Assembly: GCF_000159235.2 (NCBI RefSeq)
Contig: NZ_ACGK02000001.1
Coordinates: 868,001 to 932,000 of the forward strand
Origin: Fannyhessea vaginae DSM 15829
GTDB taxonomy: Bacteria; Actinomycetota; Coriobacteriia; Coriobacteriales; Atopobiaceae
Reading direction: 5' to 3'
Length of the DNA stretch: 64,000 bases
The translations under genes were made by a program, and so were the position numbers. The notes beneath the pieces were generated by a model, which saw only the letters and a program-made list of their open reading frames with translations, was not told the origin of the DNA and did not search any database. Below, in pieces: positions 48,400 to 56,961 of the stretch (the first letter of the stretch is position 1; each line of letters opens with the position of its first letter).

Positions 48400-48416
48400 T
48401 CACAAACGTTTTGTGA
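48400..48416. promoter_or_regulatory. 17-bp operator-like palindrome upstream of the binding protein
   Basis: TCACAAA-CGT-TTTGTGA is a perfect inverted repeat with a three-base centre, 35 bases upstream of the binding-protein ATG. It is well placed for a dimeric repressor, but the regulator is unknown. Confidence 0.55.
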
Positions 48417-48526
48417 CATTACATGCACTATAACGCCAAGATAATTGCCGCCTTGGTAAATATTCGATAAATGGTATAAAATATGCAATGAAAGTAACTT
48501 TTACGTAATGGTCGAAAAAATATCCA

Positions 48527-48555
48527 TTGACTTTAGATATAAACTGTTATACATT
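48527..48555 (+). promoter_or_regulatory. Promoter of the surface-protein gene
   Basis: TTGACT (48527-48532) and TACATT (48550-48555) are 17 bases apart. This implies a long untranslated leader of about 280 bases. Confidence 0.5.
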
Positions 48556-48838
48556 TCTTGTATCAAATCAGACTCCGTTTTCTCCGCAATGGTTTGTAAC
48601 AAATGAGTGCCAAGTTTGTTTTGCAGCAGATTTAATTCAACTGTGCAGAGAAAACGTATGCCATGCGAAAAGCGCATAAAACTCCATTCAAACATACCTT
48701 ATAAGCTGGCTCTAACACATGCGTATACAAGCATAAATCTGCCTAATTTTCAAAGAATTTATGGACATATTGCAGCACAATAACATTGCGCACTCAACAA
48801 ATCCTCTGTCACTGTTATGCGAAAGGAGTGCGTTTTTT

Positions 48839-51800
48839 ATGCGCCAACGTCCCGTAAAAGGAATAATAGGTAACCATAGAATTTGGTGTGTTTATGCCAA
48901 ACAACTTTGTCATACCTTGCATTTTATGCTCAATAGATATGCCACGCATGTCCAAGCTTTATATGTACCTCGGTTTTTTATGAATCTACAGCGCCCTAAA
49001 CAAGCAAAATATCAAACAATACTTCTAACAAGTTTCTTTGCATGCCTGCTGTTTGCAACATTTTCGCAGGCAAAGCCAATTAACTTAGCTGGTGGCGGTA
49101 CGGTAGAACTTCATTCAGACGGTACAATTACAGGTACATGCTATCAAAAGTTTGACTTGCAAAATTATAAGAATAATCCCTGGTCGCTCGCTGAATTTAA
49201 TGTTACTATGCCCGATGGTGTAATCATCAAAACGCAATGTATCAACCCAGACAGATTTGTTTCTGCCGATGGATTTTACTCATTCACAGGAGTTCCTGAT
49301 GCAAGTGGAAAATCCTATGAGATAACTGTTCATTCGGCGGTATCTGCAAAATATGCAGGGTATGGAAAAGATGTAGACACAGGTTATGGGCATGGTAATA
49401 TTGGGCAAAACACCTCTACAGCTGGCTGCCATCCAAAATGGTCACCACACATGACAGGCTGGATTGCCATTCAAAAAGCTAGTTCAAATCCCGATTGTAG
49501 CGACCATAATTCCATGTATTCCCTTGAAGGTGCGCAATATGATGTGTATGATACCCAAGGACAGGTTGTAGATACCATTACCACTGATGAAAATGGATAT
49601 GGGTGTTCTCATGAGCTTCTGCCTGGCTACTATAAGGTATGGGAAAGAACCGCACCAAAAGGTTACGCACTTGACACTCAAGGACATGCTGTAGATGTCT
49701 TGGCAGGTGATACTCAAACACTGAATGTAGTAGATACCCCTCAAAATGACCCTGTTCGTATGGTGGTACAAAAAATAGACGCAGATACGCAAACTCCTAC
49801 AGGCGAAGGAGCAGGAACACTTGAAGGAGCAGAATTTACCTTAAAGTTCTATCCTCGTGAAAGTGCAACAGGTGAGCCTGCGCGCACCTGGGTGCTTAAA
49901 ACTGATAAGGACGGTGTAACATCACCTCGTAAAGCGTTGGTTAATCCTGAGATTTATCTAGCAGATGTTCCACAAGATATGTTTTATCTTAATAGTGATA
50001 ATAAACCTATTATTCCCCTCGGCACACTTACCATTGAGGAAACAAAAGCACCAAGCGGCTATCTGCTCAATTCTCACGATGTTCACACCGTGCATATCAC
50101 ATCTGATAATACAAGCGAAGAAGAAGTACACAGCTATGTTGTTCCTAAGCATAATGAACAAGTACAACGCGGTGGCATTCGCATAGAAAAGCTAGATCAA
50201 GAGCTTATGAGTAATAAGACACAAGGTGACGCAACACTTGAAGGTATTACCTTTGCGGTTGTAAACTTAAACCCTCAAGCTGTTAAAACATCTTTAGGTG
50301 TATGTGAACCTCAACAAGTATGTGCTCGTATTACGACCACCAATAAAGATGGTCACTTTATAGCACAAACCTCTGATCAAGATCTACCTTATGGACACTA
50401 TAGAATCTATGAGGAAAGCTCTAATGATTCATACTTAAATGATGGTTTTGAAGCTGAGTTTGATATTACCCACGATAAAGAACTAGTAAGTCTAACAGAC
50501 GCTAACTCATGCGCAAAAGATAGCGTTGTAAGAGGTGGTATTAAGCTTGGAAAGATAGATAAGGAGCTAAACGTACACTCACCTCAAGGCTCAGCAACAC
50601 TAGAAGGAGCAGAATTTAGCATTTATAACAAAAGCGCAGCACCTGTACAAATAGGTGATAAACTCGTAGCTCCTAACGAGCTTGTTACCACACTTACCAC
50701 CGATGAAACAGCTTGTGCTGAAACTGATAAGCGTTTTCTTCCCTATGGAACGTATCTTATACAAGAAACCAAAGCTCCTAGAGGATATGAACTTAATAGT
50801 ACATGGCAACGTCTTGTAAAAATCAGAAAAGATGGAACTTTGTATGACTTATCAAGTGAGAAAGAATCAGTAGATGATCAAGTAAACCGTGGTGATATTC
50901 GCTTAATTAAGCGAGATGATCAAACCCAAAAACCTCTAAGCGGTGTTATCTTTAAGCTCACAAGTAAAACAACTGGTGAAACACATCTGCTTATGACTGA
51001 TGAAAATGGTGAAATTAACACCTCATCTGAGTTTGTAAAGCACTCATACATGACCAATCAAAATGATAGTGCATTAAACGCTGATGGTAGATGTGACGCA
51101 ACTAAGCTTGTGATGGATACAGGTGTATGGTTTGGCGGCACACAAGACACTGAAGATGGAGCAAAGGTATGCGATACACTGGGAGCACTGCCTTATGATA
51201 CCTATACCATTCAAGAACTTAGTTCACCTCAAAACAAAGGTAAAAAGCTTATAAGCTTTGATATACAGCTCACTCGTCCTCACTATAACCTGATTCTAGG
51301 AACGCTTAATAATAAGCCAGCTGAATCCTTTATCAGTGAACTTTTAAGTACTAACTTAAATCATAGTGCTTATACAGAAGAAAAAACTACCCTCACCGAT
51401 ACGCTTTCCTTTGAGAATCTAAACGTAGGTTCAAGCTATACGGTAAGCGGATACTTAGTAGATAAAGATACAGGAAATGTAGTACAAGACGCACAGGGTA
51501 AGGATATACGTGTAGAGAAAACCTTTACTGCACGTATGGCAGCTGATAGGGTAAAGCTTGTGTATACCCTCAATGCAAAGGGTCTTAATGGTAAAAGCGT
51601 TGTAGCGTTTGCTACCCTGAAAGATAAAGATGGAAACATCATCTTTAGTGAAAAAGACTTAGACGAGCCTGATCAAAGCGTAAGCTTTACTGATTCCCCA
51701 ATGCCGCCTACTACACCAGACGAGCCGCCAACACCGCCTGTCACTCCACCTGATGAGCTACCTACTACACCACCTGACGAGCCGCATGCTCCCCTTGCAA

Positions 51801-51904
51801 AGACTTCTGATATGCTGCAACTTGGACTTGGGCTTCTAGCACTTGGTGCAGGTGTAGGACTTATCTCGTACGGTATATACCGCAAACATAAAAAGCGCGT
51901 ATGA
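48839..51904 (+). CDS. Cna-B/VaFE repeat surface protein with sortase signal
   Basis: A 1021-residue wall-anchored protein. A long N-terminus carries a signal helix near residue 60 (TILLTSFFACLLFATFSQAK). Then come a unique domain and at least four Cna-B/SpaA-type domains marked by TLEGAEF and ETKAPSGY or ETKAPRGY, which usually form internal isopeptide bonds. Near residue 830-960 is a VaFE-type domain (SSYTVSGYLVDKDTGNVVQD). A proline-rich stalk leads to the sorting signal PLAKTSD, a membrane helix and a KHKKRV tail, so the motif is LAKTS rather than LPxTG. ATG at 48839 follows AAAGGAG at ten bases. It is probably an adhesin or pilin; no sortase gene is in the window. Confidence 0.88.
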   Translation: MRQRPVKGIIGNHRIWCVYAKQLCHTLHFMLNRYATHVQALYVPRFFMNLQRPKQAKYQTILLTSFFACLLFATFSQAKPINLAGGGTVELHSDGTITGTCYQKFDLQNYKNNPWSLAEFNVTMPDGVIIKTQCINPDRFVSADGFYSFTGVPDASGKSYEITVHSAVSAKYAGYGKDVDTGYGHGNIGQNTSTAGCHPKWSPHMTGWIAIQKASSNPDCSDHNSMYSLEGAQYDVYDTQGQVVDTITTDENGYGCSHELLPGYYKVWERTAPKGYALDTQGHAVDVLAGDTQTLNVVDTPQNDPVRMVVQKIDADTQTPTGEGAGTLEGAEFTLKFYPRESATGEPARTWVLKTDKDGVTSPRKALVNPEIYLADVPQDMFYLNSDNKPIIPLGTLTIEETKAPSGYLLNSHDVHTVHITSDNTSEEEVHSYVVPKHNEQVQRGGIRIEKLDQELMSNKTQGDATLEGITFAVVNLNPQAVKTSLGVCEPQQVCARITTTNKDGHFIAQTSDQDLPYGHYRIYEESSNDSYLNDGFEAEFDITHDKELVSLTDANSCAKDSVVRGGIKLGKIDKELNVHSPQGSATLEGAEFSIYNKSAAPVQIGDKLVAPNELVTTLTTDETACAETDKRFLPYGTYLIQETKAPRGYELNSTWQRLVKIRKDGTLYDLSSEKESVDDQVNRGDIRLIKRDDQTQKPLSGVIFKLTSKTTGETHLLMTDENGEINTSSEFVKHSYMTNQNDSALNADGRCDATKLVMDTGVWFGGTQDTEDGAKVCDTLGALPYDTYTIQELSSPQNKGKKLISFDIQLTRPHYNLILGTLNNKPAESFISELLSTNLNHSAYTEEKTTLTDTLSFENLNVGSSYTVSGYLVDKDTGNVVQDAQGKDIRVEKTFTARMAADRVKLVYTLNAKGLNGKSVVAFATLKDKDGNIIFSEKDLDEPDQSVSFTDSPMPPTTPDEPPTPPVTPPDELPTTPPDEPHAPLAKTSDMLQLGLGLLALGAGVGLISYGIYRKHKKRV

Positions 51905-51941
51905 GTACTCCATACACGTGTTAGATAGGTACGCATACCAT

Positions 51942-51980
51942 AAGACGGTGGTCACGAGATTTGTGACTACCGTCTTTGTG
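51942..51980 (+). terminator. Terminator of the surface-protein gene
   Basis: A 14-bp stem with one wobble pair (AAGACGGTGGTCAC with GTGACTACCGTCTT) and a seven-base loop follows the stop codon and ends in TTTGTGTT. Confidence 0.85.
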
Positions 51981-52267
51981 TTACTACTCATAGATGAGAT
52001 CGTTAATGTTTACTCCCAGTGACCTTGTTCGGGGCGTGTGTGCCATTTATGATAGAAGAAATGTATCCAAGCCTACATACAAACTATACTATGTAAAGAG
52101 TGCCTCTGACATATTGCCAGAAACAACTTGAATAAGACATATGAGGCTGTTTTTTAGACAAACAAAACTGCTCATTATTTTCTCCATCGTTTTCTTCTTG
52201 CAAAGAATACCTAAACTTACAATACTCCCAGACTTTTGACGAGACATGGAGCAATTCCGTGTACATG
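51981..52267. other. Intergenic region before the TetR cassette
   Basis: About 290 bases between the surface-protein terminator and the end of the DUF2871 gene. Open frames on the minus strand here are chance overlaps. I see no further feature. Confidence 0.5.
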
Positions 52268-52699
52268 CTACTTTTCTGAAAAAGATTCTGCTGACGCATT
52301 TCGTAATGTCAGTAGCAACAAAACAAGACCTGCACCCACGAGCACATGAGATATACCAGCAAAGCCCGTCAAGATCATCGAAAGTTGCTGTGAAATGGTA
52401 CATCTCGTAACCTGAATTATGCCTCGCACAGCCATAGATAAAGCTAATAAGGGCAAGCCAAGATTATACACATACAAAAAAATACGAAACGTTTTGTTTT
52501 TCTCCAACGCCTGCGTGCGGGTAAATAGAGCTAATAGTAAAAATACAAACATTCCTAAAATAAAAAGATGCGTATGCACTTTACCTAAGCTTGTCACACC
52601 ACTAAAATCACAGTATTTGGTAAACTCTCGATAAAAAACACCGCTGGCTGCAGCTGCTCCTGCATAACACAAAGTCAAATTAAAATATTTTCTATTCAT
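52268..52699 (-). CDS. DUF2871 family membrane protein
   Basis: A 143-residue protein with four hydrophobic helices. NRKYFNLTLCYAGAAAASGVFYREFTKY and KVHTHLFILGMFVFLLLALF match DUF2871, a small Firmicutes membrane family of unknown function; the conserved HTH resembles a metal- or haem-binding membrane histidine pair. ATG at 52699 overlaps the upstream gene's TGA (ATGA), so the two are translationally coupled. AAAGGA lies about nine bases upstream. It is the last gene of the TetR-controlled pair. Confidence 0.8.
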   Translation of the reverse strand: MNRKYFNLTLCYAGAAAASGVFYREFTKYCDFSGVTSLGKVHTHLFILGMFVFLLLALFTRTQALEKNKTFRIFLYVYNLGLPLLALSMAVRGIIQVTRCTISQQLSMILTGFAGISHVLVGAGLVLLLLTLRNASAESFSEK

Positions 52700-53373
52700 A
52701 ATAAAACGTCCTTTCTCTCCTTTTTCCAAGCTTTATAAGCAATTTGGACCATCCACAAATACGCACAAGTTTTTGGAACCATCAAAATTCCGATTGCAGG
52801 AAACGTCCCAGAACCAACAACTACCGGCAGATAAAAAGCAAAACTGAGTGCGATCGTCACCCAAAGATAACGGAAATCTGTATCTTTTTGCTGACAAGCG
52901 AAACGGTAAAACAAGACAAGTAACAGTAGCCCTATCAAAGTAAAAGGAATATTTCGATAAATCCCCCAAATTAAAGGAGGTTGTGAGCTTAGCCACTCGT
53001 TTTGTGGTAAAAGCACCAAGAATCCTCGCAACGCTACCAAGAACCAAACCAAAAACGTTAAACCCTTCTGCTGCTTAATCTGATACCGTTCACGCCAAAC
53101 GTAGTAAAGCAAAAGATAGAATAACGTCATAGTCAGTGATGTGATCAATTTTCCAATACCCAAGGCAACTGGATAAGCTGCTGTACCTAAAGTATTCAAG
53201 GCAATTATCCTTGGCACCAAATGAAAAGTATCTCCTATACCCAAAACCAATGCCATAATCCCAAACAGACGAAATTGTTTGATATCACCAGCTGATGTAA
53301 TTAACTTAAAACCTGCACAGATTACTACCGCCAAATACGTGGCATCAAAAATCGTTTCAAAAACAGCTTGCAT
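52696..53373 (-). CDS. Seven-helix membrane protein of unknown function
   Basis: A 225-residue integral membrane protein with about seven helices, no signal peptide and a basic C-terminus (KAWKKERKDVLL). I do not recognise a named family. The conserved-looking features are a His near residue 51 (DTFHLVPRII) and a PQNEW loop. AAGGAGG sits before the ATG. The promoter in front carries a TetR-type operator within its spacer, so it is very likely repressed by the adjacent TetR protein. Together with DUF2871 it may be a two-component membrane complex, for example an efflux or stress protein; this is speculation. Confidence 0.75.
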   Translation of the reverse strand: MQAVFETIFDATYLAVVICAGFKLITSAGDIKQFRLFGIMALVLGIGDTFHLVPRIIALNTLGTAAYPVALGIGKLITSLTMTLFYLLLYYVWRERYQIKQQKGLTFLVWFLVALRGFLVLLPQNEWLSSQPPLIWGIYRNIPFTLIGLLLLVLFYRFACQQKDTDFRYLWVTIALSFAFYLPVVVGSGTFPAIGILMVPKTCAYLWMVQIAYKAWKKERKDVLL

Positions 53374-53384
53374 TGTTCCTCCTT

Positions 53385-53414
53385 ATAATATGAACGTTGT
53401 TCAATTTGGTGCAA
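53385..53414 (-). promoter_or_regulatory. Promoter of the membrane-protein pair with TetR operator
   Basis: TTGCAC (53409-53414) and TATTAT (53385-53390) are 18 bases apart on the minus strand. The spacer holds TGAACGTTGTTCA (53391-53403), an inverted repeat TGAAC-N3-GTTCA that matches the site upstream of tetR. Confidence 0.75.
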
Positions 53415-53454
53415 AAAAAATTTTCTCCGTTATCCAAAAGGGAAAGCGGGAAAA
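53413..53454 (-). terminator. Terminator of tetR
   Basis: Arms TTTTCCCG and CGG-A-GAAAA (53447-53454 and 53421-53429) pair with a one-base bulge and are followed on the minus strand by eight T. Confidence 0.7.
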
Positions 53455-53457
53455 TTC

Positions 53458-54021
53458 TTATTTGCAATAAATAATTCGTCTAATTATCTCGATCAAAACC
53501 GTACAATTAAAATCTTTCTGCAGCATCAGAGACATCATATGCATAATAATAAAATCAACAAATTCATCTTCTGTAAAGATATCACTGAATACGTCAGGTT
53601 GTACTGCCTGATCGTTTTGCAAAACCTGCAGCATATTTGTTTTCATCTTTGCCAAATATTTTTGCATCGTCTTTTGTCCCTTTGCCTGACCTCGCGTAGA
53701 AAAACTAAGCGAATGGACCGTAAAGAAATTGGGGTATTTCAGGATTCCCAGCTTAAGATGCTCAAAGAAATTCGTAATATAACGATCAAAAGGTAAAGCC
53801 GCATGAGTTAATTTTTCACTGTTAAAAATATCATCCCAAACACTCTCGACAGTTGCCAATAGAAGTTCATCTTTAGAAGGGAAATAATAATACAGCGAGC
53901 CTAATGCCACATGACAGAGCTGCGCTACTTTCCGCATATTGACAGCAGCCAAACCAGACGTGGCAACAAGTTGACGACAAGCAGTAAGTATCTCTTCTCT
54001 TGAAGTTACCGCTGTATTCAT
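53458..54021 (-). CDS. TetR family transcriptional repressor
   Basis: A 187-residue regulator. The N-terminal helix-turn-helix is MRKVAQLCHVALGSLYYYF followed by PSKDELL, the standard TetR recognition helix. The C-terminal ligand domain is not similar to a family I can name. ATG at 54021 follows GGAGG at five bases. It has a consensus promoter with an operator just after the transcription start and a matching operator in the next promoter, so it should repress itself and the two membrane-protein genes downstream. The inducer is unknown. Confidence 0.92.
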   Translation of the reverse strand: MNTAVTSREEILTACRQLVATSGLAAVNMRKVAQLCHVALGSLYYYFPSKDELLLATVESVWDDIFNSEKLTHAALPFDRYITNFFEHLKLGILKYPNFFTVHSLSFSTRGQAKGQKTMQKYLAKMKTNMLQVLQNDQAVQPDVFSDIFTEDEFVDFIIMHMMSLMLQKDFNCTVLIEIIRRIIYCK

Positions 54022-54033
54022 GTTCACCTCCCT

Positions 54034-54050
54034 ACTGAACATTGTTCAGT
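54034..54050. promoter_or_regulatory. TetR operator upstream of tetR
   Basis: ACTGAAC-ATT-GTTCAGT is a perfect 17-bp inverted repeat with a three-base centre. It lies just after the predicted transcription start of tetR and shares the TGAAC-N3-GTTCA core with the site at 53391-53403. Confidence 0.8.
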
Positions 54051-54063
54051 TTGCATAGCTAGA

Positions 54064-54092
54064 ATTGTAAGACCACTGCAGCTCGTTGTCAA
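54064..54092 (-). promoter_or_regulatory. Promoter of tetR
   Basis: TTGACA (54087-54092) and TACAAT (54064-54069) are exactly 17 bases apart on the minus strand, close to a perfect sigma-70-type promoter. Confidence 0.85.
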
Positions 54093-54344
54093 TCCTATTT
54101 CCGAGACCTGTGATTACGATAACTAAAAATAAGGTCAACGTAATAAAAACGGTGGTTAATTACACACGTAAGTCGAACACTACCTAAAACAGCTACGTCT
54201 CTGAAAAATGCGTGACAACTACCGATATGTGCTCTTAAACCCTTTCATCATGTATAATTACAAGCATGTAAAAAACGTGCAGCAGGCATAATCAGCCATA
54301 TGCATAACCTTAAAAACGCTTACATCAACATGTAAAAGGACACC

Positions 54345-55562
54345 ATGGAAGTTTATCTTGACTACGCAGCAGCAACGCCTATGGATAAAGAGGTTTACGA
54401 GGCACAACTCCCCTACTTTACTCAGAAGTTTTACAACCCTTCTGCTTCTTATTGTGTAGCGCAAAAAATTCGGCAAGATCTCAATAATGCAAAGACGCAT
54501 ATTGCACAAACACTTGGTACAAAAAGCGCATCAATAGTTATGACGGCAGGCGCAACAGAGGCAAATAATCTTGCTTTAGCATGTGTAACTGGCCCCGTGA
54601 TCTCTGATTCGCTTGAGCACGATAGTATCTTAGCATGTGTTAATCAACGCGAGCATACGCTGCTGCGCCCCACAAAAGAGGGTTTTATTACACCTGAGAA
54701 CCTCCAACAAGCTCTTACGCCACAGACACAACTGGTTTCTATAGAATATGCAAATGGCGAAATCGGGGTAATACAGCCACTACGAGAGCTTGCTAAAGTT
54801 ATCGAACAAGAACGTTACCGCAGGCTTGTTCATCATGAAACAACCCCTTTGTTTTTTCACGCGGATGCATCTCAAGCAGCTCTTACCTGCTCGGTTAATG
54901 TGTCCTCATTAGGCGTAGACCTTATGACCTTATCGGCGGCTAAAATTTATGGACCAAAACAGGTTGGGCTGTTGTACGTATCGCCAAATGTTGCGCTCAA
55001 ACCACAGATTTTAGGTGGCGGACAAGAAGGCGGCATGCGTTCGGGCACCGAAAATGTTGCAGGTACCATAGCATTTGCCAAAGCTTTAGAGCTCGCTCAA
55101 CAATATCGAACAAGTTCAGGACTTCAAGAACTTAAGCGCAATAGAAATTTTATGCAAAAACAATTAACTCGTTTATTCAAATGCGCGGTAATTTCGGGTC
55201 CACGCAACGATCGACATCGCTTACCCGGACTGTTACACATATCATTTCCCTATCTTGAAGCACGACGCCTTATCATTATATTGGAAAATATGGGTGTCTA
55301 CGTTGCAACAGGCTCTGCATGTGCAGCTAGTAAGATGAAAATTTCCCACGTACTCAAAGCACTTGGAATACCAGAATACATAGCACAGGGATCCTTGCGA
55401 ATTACCCTCGGCAAGCACACAACTCAAGAAGAAATAACCTATGCAATTTCTAGTATAGAAAAGGCAGTTAACTCTGAGATGCAGCGCCTTAACCTTACTG
55501 ACAAAATCATATGCGAGAGAATGAATAATGAATCTGTCACATCACTTCATACCAATGCGTAA
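54345..55562 (+). CDS. iscS: Cysteine desulfurase
   Basis: A 405-residue PLP enzyme that removes sulfur from cysteine for iron-sulfur clusters and tRNA thiolation. VYLDYAAATPMDKEVYEA begins the fold, MTAGATEANNLAL is the PLP phosphate loop, LSAAKIYGPKQVGLLY holds the PLP lysine (most homologues have SAHK), and ATGSACAASKMKISHVLKAL holds the catalytic cysteine. AAAGGA precedes the ATG. It lies about 80 bases before mnmA, so it probably supplies sulfur to that enzyme. NifS-like paralogues cannot be separated by sequence alone. Confidence 0.94.
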   Translation: MEVYLDYAAATPMDKEVYEAQLPYFTQKFYNPSASYCVAQKIRQDLNNAKTHIAQTLGTKSASIVMTAGATEANNLALACVTGPVISDSLEHDSILACVNQREHTLLRPTKEGFITPENLQQALTPQTQLVSIEYANGEIGVIQPLRELAKVIEQERYRRLVHHETTPLFFHADASQAALTCSVNVSSLGVDLMTLSAAKIYGPKQVGLLYVSPNVALKPQILGGGQEGGMRSGTENVAGTIAFAKALELAQQYRTSSGLQELKRNRNFMQKQLTRLFKCAVISGPRNDRHRLPGLLHISFPYLEARRLIIILENMGVYVATGSACAASKMKISHVLKALGIPEYIAQGSLRITLGKHTTQEEITYAISSIEKAVNSEMQRLNLTDKIICERMNNESVTSLHTNA

Positions 55563-55645
55563 AGCACGAGCAGTTTTCAACGCATATGTTTAAACATATA
55601 TGTTACAAGCAACATTTACATCAAACGCCTAGAACGGATGAACTT

Positions 55646-56878
55646 ATGACAACAAATACACCACACGAGACAGGCACGCCCCTTAATACGCCTTCCCCGC
55701 TAAAACCTGAAGCAGATTTAGATACACTGCTCAATACCGTAATTACCTCGGCTCAAGAAATGCCTGCACGCCCTTCATACGCTCCTTTTGGAGCGCGTGT
55801 ATATCTTGGTATGAGCGGTGGCGTAGATTCGGCATTATCTGCTGCCTTGCTCCAAGAATGGGGATATGACGTTAAAGCGATCTACATGCGCAACTGGTCG
55901 CGTGATTTACCAGGTTTTAAGTGCACATGGGCAGATGATCTAGCGGACGCAGAGCGACTTGCCGTTAAATTAGGTCTTACCCTAGAAGTGTGGGATTGCG
56001 AAAAAGAGTACAAAGAAACAGTTGTTGACTACCTCATAAATGCATATCAGCACGGATTTACACCAAACCCTGATGTGATGTGCAATCAAACGGTAAAGTT
56101 TGGTACCTTTGCAACGCGCGCCTTTGAGCACGGAGCAGATTTTATTGCAACGGGACATTATGCGCGCGTCTATACCGATAGACACAGCCACGTGCATTTG
56201 TTACGAGCAGCAGACGAACATAAAGATCAGACGTATTTTCTTTGGCGCGTAAATCCTTCTTTGCTTGAAAAAACTATCTTCCCTATCGGATCAATTGCGT
56301 CTAAAGAAATTGTTCGCCAGATGTGTGCTACACGCGGCTTAGGTATAGAATCAAAACCAGACTCGGACGGCATTTGTTTTATTGGTGAGGTAGGTATTCG
56401 CACCTTTTTACTTGATACACTCTCCAAACGTGCAGGTGACATTATTGAATGGGAAACTGGTAATGTTTTAGGTCATCATGACGGAGCATTTCTGTACACC
56501 ATTGGCCAGCGCAAAGGCTTAAATTTAGGTGGAGGTCCTGCACGCTATGTTGTTGGTACCGATACCGAAAGAAATCGTGTATATGTTACTGCCAATACCA
56601 AATGTCCTGATTTATGGTGCCAAACCATGGTATTAGACGATGTATATCTTCTTAATGAATCAATCGACGAACACGCCTTATATCAAGTCCGTCTTCGTCA
56701 TACCGGAAAGCTTCAAGATGTGCACGTAAAACTAATACATGATCATAAAATAGAGCTACATTTTGAAAGTGCTGTGCCAAAAATTGCTGCAGGACAAAGT
56801 GCTGTTATCTATCAAGGAAAAATTTGTGTAGGTGGCGGCATAATTCAAAAGCAACCCCTGCATCTTTCGTGGTGTTAA
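55646..56878 (+). CDS. mnmA: tRNA 2-thiouridylase
   Basis: A 410-residue enzyme that thiolates uridine 34 of certain tRNAs. The P-loop LGMSGGVDSALSAAL, the catalytic cysteines in NPDVMCNQTVKFG and DGICFIGEVG, and ATGHYARV are all present. It has an N-terminal extension of about 55 residues rich in Thr, Pro and Asn before the fold begins. The start at 55646 has only a weak GGATG site; the frame opens 60 bases earlier. It follows the cysteine desulfurase and overlaps the region before the next gene. Confidence 0.95.
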   Translation: MTTNTPHETGTPLNTPSPLKPEADLDTLLNTVITSAQEMPARPSYAPFGARVYLGMSGGVDSALSAALLQEWGYDVKAIYMRNWSRDLPGFKCTWADDLADAERLAVKLGLTLEVWDCEKEYKETVVDYLINAYQHGFTPNPDVMCNQTVKFGTFATRAFEHGADFIATGHYARVYTDRHSHVHLLRAADEHKDQTYFLWRVNPSLLEKTIFPIGSIASKEIVRQMCATRGLGIESKPDSDGICFIGEVGIRTFLLDTLSKRAGDIIEWETGNVLGHHDGAFLYTIGQRKGLNLGGGPARYVVGTDTERNRVYVTANTKCPDLWCQTMVLDDVYLLNESIDEHALYQVRLRHTGKLQDVHVKLIHDHKIELHFESAVPKIAAGQSAVIYQGKICVGGGIIQKQPLHLSWC

Positions 56879-56961
56879 AAGAACATGCGGTAAAATATAA
56901 GCCTATTGAGCATACAGCTCCAAGGTCTATGCAATATGAAAACACACGAAAGGAGGTAATC

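Larger units (their letters stand above)
48366..48838. other. Divergent region between the binding protein and the surface protein
   Basis: This 470-base stretch holds the palindrome at 48400-48416, the plus-strand promoter at 48527-48555 and a leader of about 280 bases before the surface-protein start. Short open frames here have no ribosome site or recognisable protein. Confidence 0.5.

Noticed and set aside
48501..48695. 64-codon open frame in the region before the surface protein
   Set aside because: No ribosome site and it overlaps the plus-strand promoter and leader.
52089..52403. 104-codon open frame on minus before the DUF2871 gene
   Set aside because: It overlaps the DUF2871 frame, has no ribosome site and has a cysteine-rich random composition.
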